From positions 1-64,000 of the forward strand of contig JBPCMU010000105.1 in assembly GCA_051001975.1 (NCBI GenBank): a DNA stretch of 64,000 bases, read 5' to 3'. The DNA comes from DATAEG01 sp051001975. GTDB lineage: Bacteria > Actinomycetota > Actinomycetes > Mycobacteriales > Jatrophihabitantaceae. Position numbers and translations under genes: made by a program. Shown here piece by piece: positions 43,508-52,413 of this stretch (position 1 is the stretch's first letter; every line of letters begins with the position of its first letter). Below the pieces are notes generated by a model. That model had not been told where the DNA came from. It saw nothing but the letters and a program-made list of their open reading frames with translations, and did no database searches.

Positions 43508-44038
43508 GTGAGCGATCCGCAGTCCGCTGGCGAGTTGCTCGCCTGCGGGCGGATCGGCAAGCCGCACGGGATCCGCGGCGAGGTGACCGTTGAGGCCTGG
43601 ACCGACGACCCCGCCGGCCGGTTCGTCCCGGGCGCGGTGCTGCGCACCGACCGGCCCACGGCAGGTCCGTTGACCATCGCCACCGCCCGCGATCACAGCG
43701 GGCGGTGGGTGGTGGGCTTCGAGGGGATCGCCGACCGCACTGCTGCCGAAGGCCTGCGCGGCACCATCCTGCAGATCGCCGCGGCGGACCGCCCAACCAT
43801 CGATGATCCCGACGAGTACTACGACACCGATCTGGTCGGACTGGCCGTGCGCACCGTCAATGGCGCGGCGGTGGGCACCGTCACCGAGGTCATACACGGT
43901 CCGGCCGGCGACTCGCTGGCCGTGCAGGCGGTTGACCGCGAGCACCTCATTCCGTTCGTCACTTCGATGGTGCCGACCGTGGACTTGTCTGCCGGGCTCA
44001 TCGAGATCGACCCTCCCGACGGGTTGCTCGATCTGTGA
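43508..44038 (+). CDS. rimM: Ribosome maturation factor RimM
   Basis: A 176-residue 30S maturation factor that binds S19. The N-terminal domain has ACGRIGKPHGIRGEVTVEA and VGFEGIADRTAAEGLRG; the C-terminal PRC-barrel has DEYYDTDLVGLAV, GTVTEVIHGPAGDSLAV and LIPFVTSMVPTVDL. GTG 43508 is used since the conserved GRIGKPHG begins 15 residues in. It overlaps trmD by 4 nt (GTGA). Confidence 0.95.
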   Translation: MSDPQSAGELLACGRIGKPHGIRGEVTVEAWTDDPAGRFVPGAVLRTDRPTAGPLTIATARDHSGRWVVGFEGIADRTAAEGLRGTILQIAAADRPTIDDPDEYYDTDLVGLAVRTVNGAAVGTVTEVIHGPAGDSLAVQAVDREHLIPFVTSMVPTVDLSAGLIEIDPPDGLLDL

Positions 44039-44751
44039 GCGGGCCTGACCTCACGATCGATGTCATCACGATCTTCCCGGACTACCTGGCTCCACTACGC
44101 CAGTCCCTGTTGGGCAAGGCGATCGACCGCGGTCAGGTCATCGCCCGCGTCCACGATCTGCGGCAATGGGCCGACGGCGTGCACCGCAGTGTCGACGACA
44201 CTCCGTACGGCGGCGGGCCGGGGATGGTGATGACCCCGGAACCGTGGGGTCGCGCCCTGGATGAAGTGGTACCAGTCGATGCCAGCCCGCGTCTGGTGAT
44301 TCCGACTCCGGCGGGTCGGCCGTTCACCCAGGACGTGGCAGCGGAGCTGGCCACCGAACCGTGGCTGGTGTTCGCCTGCGGCCGGTACGAGGGGATCGAC
44401 GCCCGGGTAGCCGAACACGCGGCCACCCGGATGACCGTCGACGAGATCAGTCTCGGCGACTACGTCCTGGCCGGCGGAGAGGTGGCCGTGCTGGTGATAG
44501 CGGAGGCGGTCGGACGACTGCTTCCCGGGGTGTTGGGCAACGCCGAATCGGCCGTCGACGACTCGTTTTCCGGCGCGTCGGCCGGCCTGTTGGAGGCGCC
44601 GGTCTTCACCAAGCCACCGTCGTGGCGGCAGTTGGAGGTGCCTTCGGTGCTGCTCTCCGGCCACCATGGGGAGATCGCCAAATGGCGGGCCGAGCAGTCC
44701 CGCACCCGCACCCGGCAGCGTCGCCCGGATTTGATCGACCGGCAGCAGTAG
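44035..44751 (+). CDS. trmD: tRNA (guanine(37)-N1)-methyltransferase TrmD
   Basis: A 238-residue SPOUT methyltransferase that makes m1G37 in tRNAs and prevents frameshifting. Seen: IDVITIFPDYLAPLRQSLLG, DDTPYGGGPGMVM, the knotted SAM site FACGRYEGIDARV and ISLGDYVLAGGEVAVLVI, then VFTKPPSWRQLEVPSVLLSG. It overlaps rimM by 4 nt. The next gene, rplS, follows after 157 bp (44752-44908), which carries the rplS leader. Confidence 0.96.
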   Translation: MSGPDLTIDVITIFPDYLAPLRQSLLGKAIDRGQVIARVHDLRQWADGVHRSVDDTPYGGGPGMVMTPEPWGRALDEVVPVDASPRLVIPTPAGRPFTQDVAAELATEPWLVFACGRYEGIDARVAEHAATRMTVDEISLGDYVLAGGEVAVLVIAEAVGRLLPGVLGNAESAVDDSFSGASAGLLEAPVFTKPPSWRQLEVPSVLLSGHHGEIAKWRAEQSRTRTRQRRPDLIDRQQ

Positions 44752-44908
44752 CGCCTGTCACCGAGGTCCGCCGGACTGCGGTTTCGGGTTCGCGGCGCGG
44801 ATATGGCACCATGGACAGGTTGGGCGTTGACGCCGAACGTGCCCGGCGAGACAACCTGCAGGACTGATCGCGACTATCTGTGCGCTCGCACATGTGAGGA
44901 ACTGAGGA

Positions 44909-45265
44909 ATGAACACCCTGGATTCGCTCGACGCCGATTCGCTGCGCGACGACGTCCCGGACTTCCGCGCCGGCGACACCCTCAAGGTGCACGTCAAGGT
45001 CGTGGAAGGCACCCGGTCGCGTGTGCAGGTCTTCCAGGGCGTCGTGATCCGTCGCCAGGGTGCCGGGCTACGCGAGACCTTCACGGTCCGCAAGGTCAGC
45101 TTCGGTGTCGGCGTGGAGCGCACCTTCCCGGTGCACACCCCGGTCATCGAGAAGATCGAACTGCTCACCCGCGGCGACGTGCGTCGCGCCAAGCTCTACT
45201 ACCTCCGCGATCTGCGTGGCAAGGCCGCAAAGATCAAGGAGAAGCGGGAGAACGTCGCCCGCTGA
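44909..45265 (+). CDS. rplS: 50S ribosomal protein L19
   Basis: A 118-residue L19: DVPDFRAGDTLKVHVKVVEG, RVQVFQGVVIRRQGAGLRET, SFGVGVERTFPVHTP and KLYYLRDLRGKAAKIKEKR. ATG 44909 is preceded by GAGGAACTGAGGA. The protein lies at the 30S-50S interface. The 157-bp leader before it holds a GATATGG stretch (possible -10) but no hairpin that I can support. Confidence 0.97.
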   Translation: MNTLDSLDADSLRDDVPDFRAGDTLKVHVKVVEGTRSRVQVFQGVVIRRQGAGLRETFTVRKVSFGVGVERTFPVHTPVIEKIELLTRGDVRRAKLYYLRDLRGKAAKIKEKRENVAR

Positions 45266-45276
45266 GGCGCGCACGC

Positions 45277-45282
45277 TAGCCT
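45277..45282 (+). promoter_or_regulatory. -10 element of a probable leaderless transcript (lepB)
   Basis: TAGCCT ends 6 nt before the GTG start of lepB at 45289. The gap (CCCCCT) holds no ribosome-binding site. Confidence 0.45.
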
Positions 45283-45288
45283 CCCCCT

Positions 45289-46218
45289 GTGCCTGACCGC
45301 GACGAATCTTCCGACGCCGAGAGCCGCGACGAGGCAACGTCCGCGGAACCGTCAGGATGGCGGCAACGCCGCGCCGCCCGCAAAGAAGCGGCCAAGCGCA
45401 AGCCGGCACGCTGGTGGGAATTCCCGGCGCTGATCATTGCCGCGATCGTCATCGCGGTCGTCATCAAGACCTTCGTCGTGCAGCCGTACTACATCCCGTC
45501 GGAGTCGATGGAGAAGACGCTGCACGGCTGCACCGGGTGCTCCGGCGACCGGATTCTGGTCAACAAGCCGATCTTCCACCTGCGCGACCCGCACCCCGGC
45601 GACATTGTGGTGTTCAAGGCGCCGTCCGGGTGGGACGAGGTGACCCCGCAGCCGACCCGCAATCCGTTCGTCAAGGTGGTCCGTGGTTTCGGGCAGCTCG
45701 TCGGCGTCATCCCGCCCGACGAGAAGGACCTGGTCAAGCGGGTCATCGCGATCGGCGGCCAGACGGTGCGCTGCTGCGACGCGCAGGGCCGTGTGCAGAT
45801 CAGCGAGAACGGGCCGAACGGTCCGTGGCGATCGCTGGACGAGCCCTACCTGTTCGAGGACAATCATCAACCCTTCGGCCCGGTGACCGTGCCGCACGGG
45901 CGGCTCTGGGTGATGGGCGACCATCGCGGCGACTCGGCCGACTCGCGTGCGCATTGCGACACCGGGCCGGCCCAGGCCTGTGACCCGGTGCGAAGTACCG
46001 TCTCGCTCAGCCTCGTCATCGGCAAGGCTGTGGTGATTGCCTGGCCGCCGTCGCGATGGCGCACTCTGGGCACTCCCGACACCTTCAAGAACACCGCGGC
46101 CGCAGCCGGTTCGATCGTGCCACTGGGTAGCGGTGTGGTGGCGATGTTCCCGCTGTTGCTGTGGCGTCGCCGGCGTCGGGCGACGCTTGCGGCGCGAGCA
46201 TGCGACCGCACCCGGTGA
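45289..46218 (+). CDS. lepB: Signal peptidase I
   Basis: A 309-residue membrane protease that removes signal peptides. A charged N-terminal cytoplasmic region (RRAARKEAAKRK) precedes TM1 (FPALIIAAIVIAVVIKTFVV). The catalytic Ser is in YIPSESMEKTL (about Ser73) and the general base Lys in DLVKRVIAIGG (about Lys150); GDHRGDSADSR is box E. A second hydrophobic segment (GSIVPLGSGVVAMFPLLLW) near the C-terminus is followed by a basic tail. The 3' end overlaps the NUDIX gene by 19 nt. Confidence 0.95.
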   Translation: MPDRDESSDAESRDEATSAEPSGWRQRRAARKEAAKRKPARWWEFPALIIAAIVIAVVIKTFVVQPYYIPSESMEKTLHGCTGCSGDRILVNKPIFHLRDPHPGDIVVFKAPSGWDEVTPQPTRNPFVKVVRGFGQLVGVIPPDEKDLVKRVIAIGGQTVRCCDAQGRVQISENGPNGPWRSLDEPYLFEDNHQPFGPVTVPHGRLWVMGDHRGDSADSRAHCDTGPAQACDPVRSTVSLSLVIGKAVVIAWPPSRWRTLGTPDTFKNTAAAAGSIVPLGSGVVAMFPLLLWRRRRRATLAARACDRTR

Positions 46219-47162
46219 CCGCGCCGGTCCGGCGCACCGGCGCACGCGTCTTCCTCTTCGACGACAGTGACCGGGTTCTGCTCATCGAGGAGCGGTTCGT
46301 CGAGGACGGCCGGCAGCTGCATCACTGGCTGACCCCCGGTGGTGGTGTCGAGGCGGGTGAGGATCTGGTGACGGCCGCGCTGCGCGAGCTGTTCGAGGAG
46401 ACCTCCATCCGGGTGGAGCTGTCCGCCGATGCGCCGCAGGTGCATCACCAACGCCGGGAATGGTCCTGGGACGGCGTCACCTACGACCAGGACGACCACT
46501 TCTTCGCCGCCCGGGTCGGTGCGCCCTGGGAGGTACGCCCGGCCGCGCTGACGCCGATGGAGCAAAGCACCGTGGTGGGCAACCGGTGGTGGACGCTGGA
46601 GGAGTTGCGGGCCAGCACGGACACCTTCCTTCCACCGGACATCGTGGCCGTCGTGGAAGTTGTGCTGGCCGGGGGATACGGCGCGCTGGTGCGCCCGCAG
46701 CGGCGACTGGCCGGTCGCGCGCTGTTGGTCGACCCGGCCGATCGCGTCCTGATGATCCGCAGCGTGTCGCCCGACGGTGAGATCAACTGGGTCTCGCCAG
46801 GGGGCGGGTGCGACCCGGGCGAGACGACCCGGCAGGCCGCCCAGCGGGAGCTGTCCGAGGAGACGGGTCTGGCGATGCCGATTGCGGAGGGCGCCGAGGC
46901 CGTGCACACCGAGCGGGCGGTCTTCAGCTTCGGCCCCTGGATGCTGGATCAGACCGATGACTACTACGCGGTACCGGTGGGTGCTGAGGTTCCCGCGGCC
47001 CCGATCTCGCGAGCTCGGCTCAGCCCCATCGAGGTGAACTCCATCGTGGAGTATCGCTGGCTGTCGGCACCGGAGATCCGGGCGATGACCGAGCGAATCT
47101 GGCCGTTCGGATTGGCCGACCTGCTGGATTCACTCGCCGCCGCACCGGGTGCCCGGGGGTAG
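46200..47162 (+). CDS. Tandem double NUDIX-domain hydrolase
   Basis: A 320-residue protein made of two NUDIX domains. Domain 1 (about residues 10-150) has the box GGGVEAGEDL...RELFEETSI, in which the last Gly of the consensus GX5EX7REUXEEXGU is Ser. Domain 2 (about 165-310) has a complete box GGGCDPGETT...RELSEETGL. Both keep the REx2EE metal-binding residues. NUDIX enzymes split nucleoside-diphosphate-linked compounds; substrates are not predictable. ATG 46200 overlaps lepB by 19 nt. It lies between lepB and rnhB, where a single or no NUDIX gene is more usual. Confidence 0.9.
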   Translation: MRPHPVTAPVRRTGARVFLFDDSDRVLLIEERFVEDGRQLHHWLTPGGGVEAGEDLVTAALRELFEETSIRVELSADAPQVHHQRREWSWDGVTYDQDDHFFAARVGAPWEVRPAALTPMEQSTVVGNRWWTLEELRASTDTFLPPDIVAVVEVVLAGGYGALVRPQRRLAGRALLVDPADRVLMIRSVSPDGEINWVSPGGGCDPGETTRQAAQRELSEETGLAMPIAEGAEAVHTERAVFSFGPWMLDQTDDYYAVPVGAEVPAAPISRARLSPIEVNSIVEYRWLSAPEIRAMTERIWPFGLADLLDSLAAAPGARG

Positions 47163-47176
47163 CGTAGGTCGGCGTC

Positions 47177-47899
47177 ATGGCTGCTTCCTCCCGCCGGGTT
47201 CCGCCCGGCCCGTTCCGGCCGGCCCGGCCGCCGCTGGTCACGGCCAGCGGCATCTGGCGGTACGAGGGCGCGCTGCGACGCAGCGGCTTCACCGCTATCG
47301 CCGGCGCGGACGAGGCGGGGCGCGGTGCTTGCGCCGGTCCGCTGGTGGTCGCCGCCTGTGTGCTTCCCGATCGAGGCCGCATCGACGGGCTGAACGACTC
47401 GAAGCTGCTCACTGCTGCTGTCCGAGAGCGGTTGTTCCCGCGCATCCAGCGGCGGGCCGTTGCCTGGTCGGTGGTGGTCATCCCCGCGACAGAGATCGAC
47501 GCCTACGGGCTGCATGTGGCGAACTTGGCCGGGATGCGCCGGGCCCTGGCGCAGCTCACCCCCGGCCCGGACTACGCGTTGACCGACGGGTTCCCGGTCA
47601 GCGGCCTCGGCATCCCGGCGACTGCGGTGTGGAAGGGGGACGCTGTGGTGGCCTGTATCGCCGCGGCGTCGATCCTGGCCAAGGTCACCCGGGACCGGAT
47701 CATGACCGAATTGCACGAGCACTGGCCGGAGTACGACTTCGCCCAGCACAAGGGTTACATCACTCCGGAACACTCCGAGGCGCTCACTCAGCACGGCCCC
47801 TGCCCGCAACACCGCCGCCGGTATGTGAACGTCCGGAGGGCGATGGGGGAGAATGATCGGGACATCGCTGCGCTGGCAGCAGAGCAGGAGATCGCGTGA
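47177..47899 (+). CDS. rnhB: Ribonuclease HII
   Basis: A 240-residue enzyme removing ribonucleotides from DNA-RNA hybrids. The signature GADEAGRGACAGPLVVAA holds the DEAGRG catalytic residues; LNDSKLLTAAVRE, the third Asp in ALTDGFPV, GDAVVACIAAASILAKVTRD and the C-terminal YDFAQHKGYITPEH are typical. ATG 47177. It is followed by DUF2469, as in mycobacteria (Rv2902c-Rv2901c). Confidence 0.96.
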   Translation: MAASSRRVPPGPFRPARPPLVTASGIWRYEGALRRSGFTAIAGADEAGRGACAGPLVVAACVLPDRGRIDGLNDSKLLTAAVRERLFPRIQRRAVAWSVVVIPATEIDAYGLHVANLAGMRRALAQLTPGPDYALTDGFPVSGLGIPATAVWKGDAVVACIAAASILAKVTRDRIMTELHEHWPEYDFAQHKGYITPEHSEALTQHGPCPQHRRRYVNVRRAMGENDRDIAALAAEQEIA

Positions 47900-47924
47900 C
47901 GCTGAACAGTGGCCGGGTACGCAG

Positions 47925-48257
47925 ATGAGTGCCGAGGACCTCGAGAAGTACGAGACCGAGATGGAGCTGCAGCTCTATCGCGAGTACAAGGACATCGTCC
48001 GGCAGTTCTCGTACGTGGTGGAGACCGATCGCCGCTTCTACCTCACCAACGAGGTCGACGTGCAGCCTCGCAATACCGGCGGCGACGTCTACTTCGAAGT
48101 CACGATGCGCGATGCATGGGTGTGGGACATGTACCGTCCGGCGCGGTTCGTGAAGACGGTGCGTGTCGTGACGTTCAAGGACGTCAACGTCGAAGAGTTG
48201 GACAAGCCTGAGCTGGAGCTCCCCGACGATCCGGGTTCGCCGCCGTTCGGGCTGTGA
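47925..48257 (+). CDS. DUF2469 family protein
   Basis: A 110-residue protein, MSAEDLEKYETEMELQLYRE..., with RQFSYVVETDRRFYLTNEV and AWVWDMYRPARFVKTVRVVT. DUF2469 (Rv2901c family) is nearly confined to actinobacteria and found next to rnhB; no function is established. ATG 47925 is 25 bp after rnhB. It overlaps the methyltransferase gene by 4 nt (GTGA). Confidence 0.92.
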   Translation: MSAEDLEKYETEMELQLYREYKDIVRQFSYVVETDRRFYLTNEVDVQPRNTGGDVYFEVTMRDAWVWDMYRPARFVKTVRVVTFKDVNVEELDKPELELPDDPGSPPFGL

Positions 48258-49045
48258 CGATCCAGCAGAACATCGCTGCCAACTACGTAGAGATCGCCGA
48301 CGCCTATGACGGGCCCTGGGCGAACTTCCTGTTCGAGCACGGTCGGGCGCTGGCCGATTCGGTGCCGCTGGCTGCCGCTTCTCGGATCGTGGAGCTCGGC
48401 TGCGGCCCCGGTCGGCTGTCCGGCTACCTGGCCGGCCGGCTGCCTGAGGCTGAAGTGGTCGGCGTCGACCTCACCCCGGAGATGCTCGCGCGCGCACCCA
48501 GCGGTGTGCGTCGAGTATGCGGCGACGGTGAGTCCATTCCGCTGCGGACGTCCTGCGTCGACGCGCTGCTGGCACCGTTCGTGCTGTTCCACCTGCCTGA
48601 TCTGGCCCGCGGCCTGCACGAAAGCCGTCGGGTGCTGCGACCGGATGGGCTCTTTGCGGCGATCACCTGGAGTACGCCGAACCCGCATCCGGCCTACGAG
48701 GTATGGATGCAGGCAGTCGAGGCGAGTGGCGCACCGGCCGATCCGAGCCCGCAGATGCCGTCGGGTGTCGTCACCGCCGACCCGATCCTGCTCGGCGACG
48801 CGGTGACCGAGGCGGGCTTCGACGCGGTCGAGGTGGCTCGCCATCCCTACGCCTGGCAGGTCGACGCCGAGCACTTCCTACGGCACTCCGCGGTGATCGG
48901 CTCGGCCGCGCGACGATTGCGGCTACTGCCGGCGGCCGACCGGCGCGCTGCGCTGGACCTCGCTGCGCACCGGCTCGCCGATCTTCCACCCGACGCGTTC
49001 ATCGAGTCCGGGCAACTGCTCTACACGGTGGCGCGCCGCCGCTGA
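48254..49045 (+). CDS. Class I SAM-dependent methyltransferase (type 11)
   Basis: A 263-residue methyltransferase: motif I VELGCGPGRLSGYLAG, acidic residue in VVGVDLTPEML, motif II region GDGESIPLRTSCVDALL, ESRRVLRPDGLFAAITW and a C-terminal substrate-cap region. Small-molecule or quinone-type substrates are usual for this class but none can be assigned. GTG 48254 is translationally coupled to DUF2469. It stands where mycobacteria carry fdhD or similar genes. Confidence 0.85.
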   Translation: MTIQQNIAANYVEIADAYDGPWANFLFEHGRALADSVPLAAASRIVELGCGPGRLSGYLAGRLPEAEVVGVDLTPEMLARAPSGVRRVCGDGESIPLRTSCVDALLAPFVLFHLPDLARGLHESRRVLRPDGLFAAITWSTPNPHPAYEVWMQAVEASGAPADPSPQMPSGVVTADPILLGDAVTEAGFDAVEVARHPYAWQVDAEHFLRHSAVIGSAARRLRLLPAADRRAALDLAAHRLADLPPDAFIESGQLLYTVARRR

Positions 49046-49059
49046 TCGCTTGGTGGCTT

Positions 49060-49088
49060 GTCCACAGGCTGCGCGCTGTGCACAGGTA
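49060..49088 (+). repeat. 29-bp DnaA-box-like element, copy A
   Basis: GTCCACAGGC...CTGTGCACAGGTA. With the two preceding T residues it contains TTGTCCACA (49058-49066), the high-GC actinobacterial form of a DnaA box. A second, diverged box CTGTGCACA lies 18 bp further. The reverse complement recurs at 56145-56173 with one mismatch. It sits between the methyltransferase and yraN genes. Confidence 0.75.
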
Positions 49089-49135
49089 CCGCCTGCCGCG
49101 ACCGAGCTGCGATCATCGGGACCAGTCTCGGCCAG

Positions 49136-49495
49136 GTGAAGGCCAAGGATGCGATCGGGAAGTACGGGGAACGAGTAGCCGCGCGCTACCTCGCTGATTC
49201 CGGAATGGAGATCCTCGACGTCAACTGGCGGTGCCGGTCGGGCGAGCTGGATCTGGTGGCGCTGGATGGCGAGATCATCGTCTTCTGCGAGGTGAAGACC
49301 CGCTCATCGACGGCCTACGGCTATCCCGCGGAGGCAGTCGGTCTGGCGAAGGCCGCCCGGTTGCGTCGCCTCGCTGCGCAGTGGCTGGACGAGCGGGTCG
49401 GCGGGTTCGCGGAGGTGCGCTTCGATGTCATCAGCGTGTTGCGTCAATCGTCCGGCGCGGCGCAGGTGGATCACATCCGCGGGGCGCTGGCGTGA
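49136..49495 (+). CDS. yraN: UPF0102/YraN family nuclease-fold protein
   Basis: A 119-residue protein of the YraN family with a restriction-endonuclease-like core: KYGERVAARYLADSGMEILD, NWRCRSGELDLVALDGEIIV and FCEVKTRSSTAYGYPAEAV (the D...ExK nuclease pattern as GELDLV and EVKTR). GTG 49136 starts the conserved part; an ATG-less upstream extension into the repeat region is rejected. The family lies next to comM and dprA and is thought to act in DNA processing or recombination; no reaction is proven. Confidence 0.9.
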   Translation: MKAKDAIGKYGERVAARYLADSGMEILDVNWRCRSGELDLVALDGEIIVFCEVKTRSSTAYGYPAEAVGLAKAARLRRLAAQWLDERVGGFAEVRFDVISVLRQSSGAAQVDHIRGALA

Positions 49496-49553
49496 GCCGA
49501 CCACACCGAAGTGCATCGCCACTGCCCGTCCGGTCCGGTGCGGGTTTGCCGGC

Positions 49554-51086
49554 ATGACCGTCGCCCGGACCTTCGCCGCCACCCTCGTCGGCGTGGCCGG
49601 CTATCCCGTGGAGGTCGAGGCGGACCTGTCGCCCGGGCTACCCGGCCTCACTTTCACCGGCCTTCCGGACACCACCGTCGTCGAGGCCCGCGACCGGGTG
49701 CGCGCAGCGATCCTCAACTCCGGCGCAGACTGGCCGAATCGGCGGATCACCCTCGCGTTGCTACCGGCTGACCTACGCAAGTTCGGGTCCCGTTTCGACC
49801 TCGCTTTGGCCGTCGCAATCCTCGCCGTGTCCGGTGCCGTGCCGGCCGAGGAGCTGTCCGGGTGCGCCTGGATCGGGGAGTTGGGGCTGGACGGCAAGCT
49901 GCGGCCGGTGCGTGGTGTGTTGCCAGCGGTGCTGGCCTTGCAACGGGCCGGCATCACCCGGGTGGTCGTACCGCGCGCGTGTGCCGCCGAGGCTGCGCTG
50001 GTTCCCGACACGGACGTGCGCGGGGCTGACACGCTGCGCGAGGTGATCGAGTGGCTGCGCGGCGAGGGCCCGGCACCGCAGCGCGCCGAGCCGGGCGAGG
50101 ATACCGACCCCACGGACGTCCCCGACCTGTCGGACGTGCTGGGCCAGGTCACCGCCCGCCGAGCCCTGGAGATCGCCGCAGCGGGCAGCCATCACCTGTC
50201 GATGAGCGGCGCGCCGGGTGCCGGCAAAACGATGCTCGCCGAGCGATTGCCCGGCATCCTGCCCCGGCTGGACGATGAAGCCGCGCTCGAGGTCACAGCG
50301 GTGCACTCGGTAGCCGGCATGCTGCCGGAAGGTGCGCCGCTGCTGCGCCGCCCGCCGTTCCAGGCGCCGCATCACACCGCCACGGTTGCCGCACTGGTCG
50401 GGGGAGGGTCGGGTATCGCTCGGCCGGGTGCCATCTCGCTGGCCCATCACGGCGTCCTGCTGCTGGACGAGGCTCCAGAGTTTCCTCCGGCGGTCCTCGA
50501 CGCGTTGCGGCAGCCACTGGAGAGTGGTCGGGTGGTGTTGCACCGCAGCGGAGGAGCGGTGAGCTACCCGGCGCGATTCCTGTTGGTGATCGCATCGAAT
50601 CCGTGCCCGTGTGCTGCTCCGCGCTCCCGGGATTGCAGTTGCGTGTCGAGCGTGCGGCGTCGCTATCAGCAGCGGCTGTCCGGGCCGCTGCGGGACCGGA
50701 TCGACCTGCGACTGGACGTCGACCCGGTCTCCCGAGCCGATCTCAGCGGCGCACTGCCGGCAGCCGAGTCGAGCACGGTGGTGGCCCAGCGGGTGCAGTC
50801 TGCTCGCGATGTCGGGGCGGACCGATGGCGATCGCTCGGCTACACGATCAACTCCCAGGTGGCCGGCTGCGTACTGCGCCGCACACCATGGCGACCGGGG
50901 CAGCAGGCGTTGCGTCCGCTGGACCGTGCACTGGAGCTCGGCCTGCTCAGTGCCCGTGGATTTGACCGGGCGCTGCGCATCGCGTGGACGATCGCAGATC
51001 TGGCTGGTCACTGCGCGCCCGACGCCGGCGACATCGCGGAGGCGTTGTTCTTCCGGTCCGGCCGATCGCCGGAGCCGCCAGCATGA
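49554..51086 (+). CDS. comM: YifB/ComM family Mg-chelatase-like ATPase
   Basis: A 510-residue AAA+ protein: an N-terminal Lon-protease-like domain (VEADLSPGLPGLTFTGLPD, RITLALLPADLRKFGSRFDL), Walker A SGAPGAGKTMLAERLP (about residue 221), Walker B GVLLLDEAPEFPP, a cysteine cluster NPCPCAAPRSRDCSC and a C-terminal helical lid. ComM is a branch-migration helicase promoting integration of incoming DNA in transformable species. ATG 49554. It overlaps dprA by 4 nt; yraN-comM-dprA is the common order. Confidence 0.94.
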   Translation: MTVARTFAATLVGVAGYPVEVEADLSPGLPGLTFTGLPDTTVVEARDRVRAAILNSGADWPNRRITLALLPADLRKFGSRFDLALAVAILAVSGAVPAEELSGCAWIGELGLDGKLRPVRGVLPAVLALQRAGITRVVVPRACAAEAALVPDTDVRGADTLREVIEWLRGEGPAPQRAEPGEDTDPTDVPDLSDVLGQVTARRALEIAAAGSHHLSMSGAPGAGKTMLAERLPGILPRLDDEAALEVTAVHSVAGMLPEGAPLLRRPPFQAPHHTATVAALVGGGSGIARPGAISLAHHGVLLLDEAPEFPPAVLDALRQPLESGRVVLHRSGGAVSYPARFLLVIASNPCPCAAPRSRDCSCVSSVRRRYQQRLSGPLRDRIDLRLDVDPVSRADLSGALPAAESSTVVAQRVQSARDVGADRWRSLGYTINSQVAGCVLRRTPWRPGQQALRPLDRALELGLLSARGFDRALRIAWTIADLAGHCAPDAGDIAEALFFRSGRSPEPPA

Positions 51087-52363
51087 CCGGCCCGATCGCA
51101 GCGATCTCTTTTTCCCGCCGCAGCTGCACCACGCCGGACATCTCCGAGCCGCTCATGCTGGCTCGGGTCTACCTGAGCCGGGTGGCGGAGCCGGGGTCGT
51201 TGGCGGTCGCCGATCTCGTCGCCCGGGTCGGTCCCGAGACCGCAGCTGAACGGATTCGCTCCGGCGTGGTGTCCGAGCAGGTCGAACGGGTGACCGCGGC
51301 GCGCCGCTATTCCTGCGATCCGCGGGCCGACCTGGAGGCAGCCGACCGGCACGACATCCGCCTGGTCTTGCCGGAGTCTGACGACTGGCCGCACTTCGCG
51401 TTCGCCTCGCTCTACGCGGCCGAGGCACGCCGCCTAGACGAGTGGCGAAACGGGCAGCGCGCGGCCCGTTACGGCGGCGAGCCGACTGTGCCGATCGCAC
51501 TCTGGGTACGCGGTCCCGGTGATCTCGTCGAACTTGGGCCGCGGTCGGTCGCGATTGTCGGAGCACGGGCCGCGACCGGGTACGGCGAGGCTCTGGCCGC
51601 CGAGTTGGGTCACGATCTCGGCCGGCAGGGCCTGGCGGTGATCTCCGGCGGCGCGTTCGGAATCGACGCAGCGGCGCACCGCGGCGCGTTGGCAGCGGAG
51701 GCATCGACGGTCCTGGTCGCCGCCAACGGGCTCGACACGGCGTACCCCCGCGCGCATGCCGCGTTGTTCCGCAACGTCGCGGAGGCCGGGCTACTTATCT
51801 CGGAGAGCCCACCGGGCGCCACCGCACAGCGGCATCGATTCCTGTCCCGGAACAGACTGGTGGCTGCGCTATCCGCGGGGACGGTCGTCGTCGAGGCGGC
51901 GGCGAGGTCCGGCGCACTGAACACTGCCGGGCATTGTCTTGCCCTCGGCCGGCCATTGATGGCGGTCCCCGGCCCGGTTACGTCAGCGATGTCAGTGGGC
52001 TGTCATGCGCTGTTGCGCCATCCGACGAGCCCAGCCGTCCTGGTCACCGGCGCGGCTGATGTGCTGGCGCTCATCGGCCCGCTCGGAGCCGATCACCCGA
52101 GCCGGGTGGCGGGCGACGAGCCCGACGGCCGCCGCCGGGTGCTGGACGAGTTGGATCCGGTCGCCCGTGCAGTCGCCGACGGCCTGCCGACGCGCGGCTG
52201 GGCAACCGAGGAAGAGCTCGCGGTCCGCAGTGGCGTCGACGTGCTCTCCGTGCTGCGGGCGTTACCGGTGCTGCAACTGGCCGGCGTGATGGAAGGCGGA
52301 CCGGACGGCTATCGATCGGTCCGGACGTCGCCGGCCGGCCGCCCGAAGGACAATGCCGGATGA
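51083..52363 (+). CDS. dprA: DNA-processing protein DprA
   Basis: A 426-residue single-strand-DNA-binding RecA loader. The Rossmann core has SVAIVGARAATGYGEALAAE, VISGGAFGIDAAAHRGAL, VLVAANGLDTAYPRAHAALF, RHRFLSRNRLVAALSAGTVV and a C-terminal winged-helix (LPTRGWATEEELAVRSG). The N-terminal helical (SAM-like) region is unusually long. ATG 51083 overlaps comM by 4 nt. It presumably acts with ComM in DNA uptake or recombination. Confidence 0.94.
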   Translation: MTGPIAAISFSRRSCTTPDISEPLMLARVYLSRVAEPGSLAVADLVARVGPETAAERIRSGVVSEQVERVTAARRYSCDPRADLEAADRHDIRLVLPESDDWPHFAFASLYAAEARRLDEWRNGQRAARYGGEPTVPIALWVRGPGDLVELGPRSVAIVGARAATGYGEALAAELGHDLGRQGLAVISGGAFGIDAAAHRGALAAEASTVLVAANGLDTAYPRAHAALFRNVAEAGLLISESPPGATAQRHRFLSRNRLVAALSAGTVVVEAAARSGALNTAGHCLALGRPLMAVPGPVTSAMSVGCHALLRHPTSPAVLVTGAADVLALIGPLGADHPSRVAGDEPDGRRRVLDELDPVARAVADGLPTRGWATEEELAVRSGVDVLSVLRALPVLQLAGVMEGGPDGYRSVRTSPAGRPKDNAG

Positions 52364-52413
52364 GCCCTGAATACCGAACGGGCAATCGACCGTGCTGTCG
52401 ATCGACGGACGAC

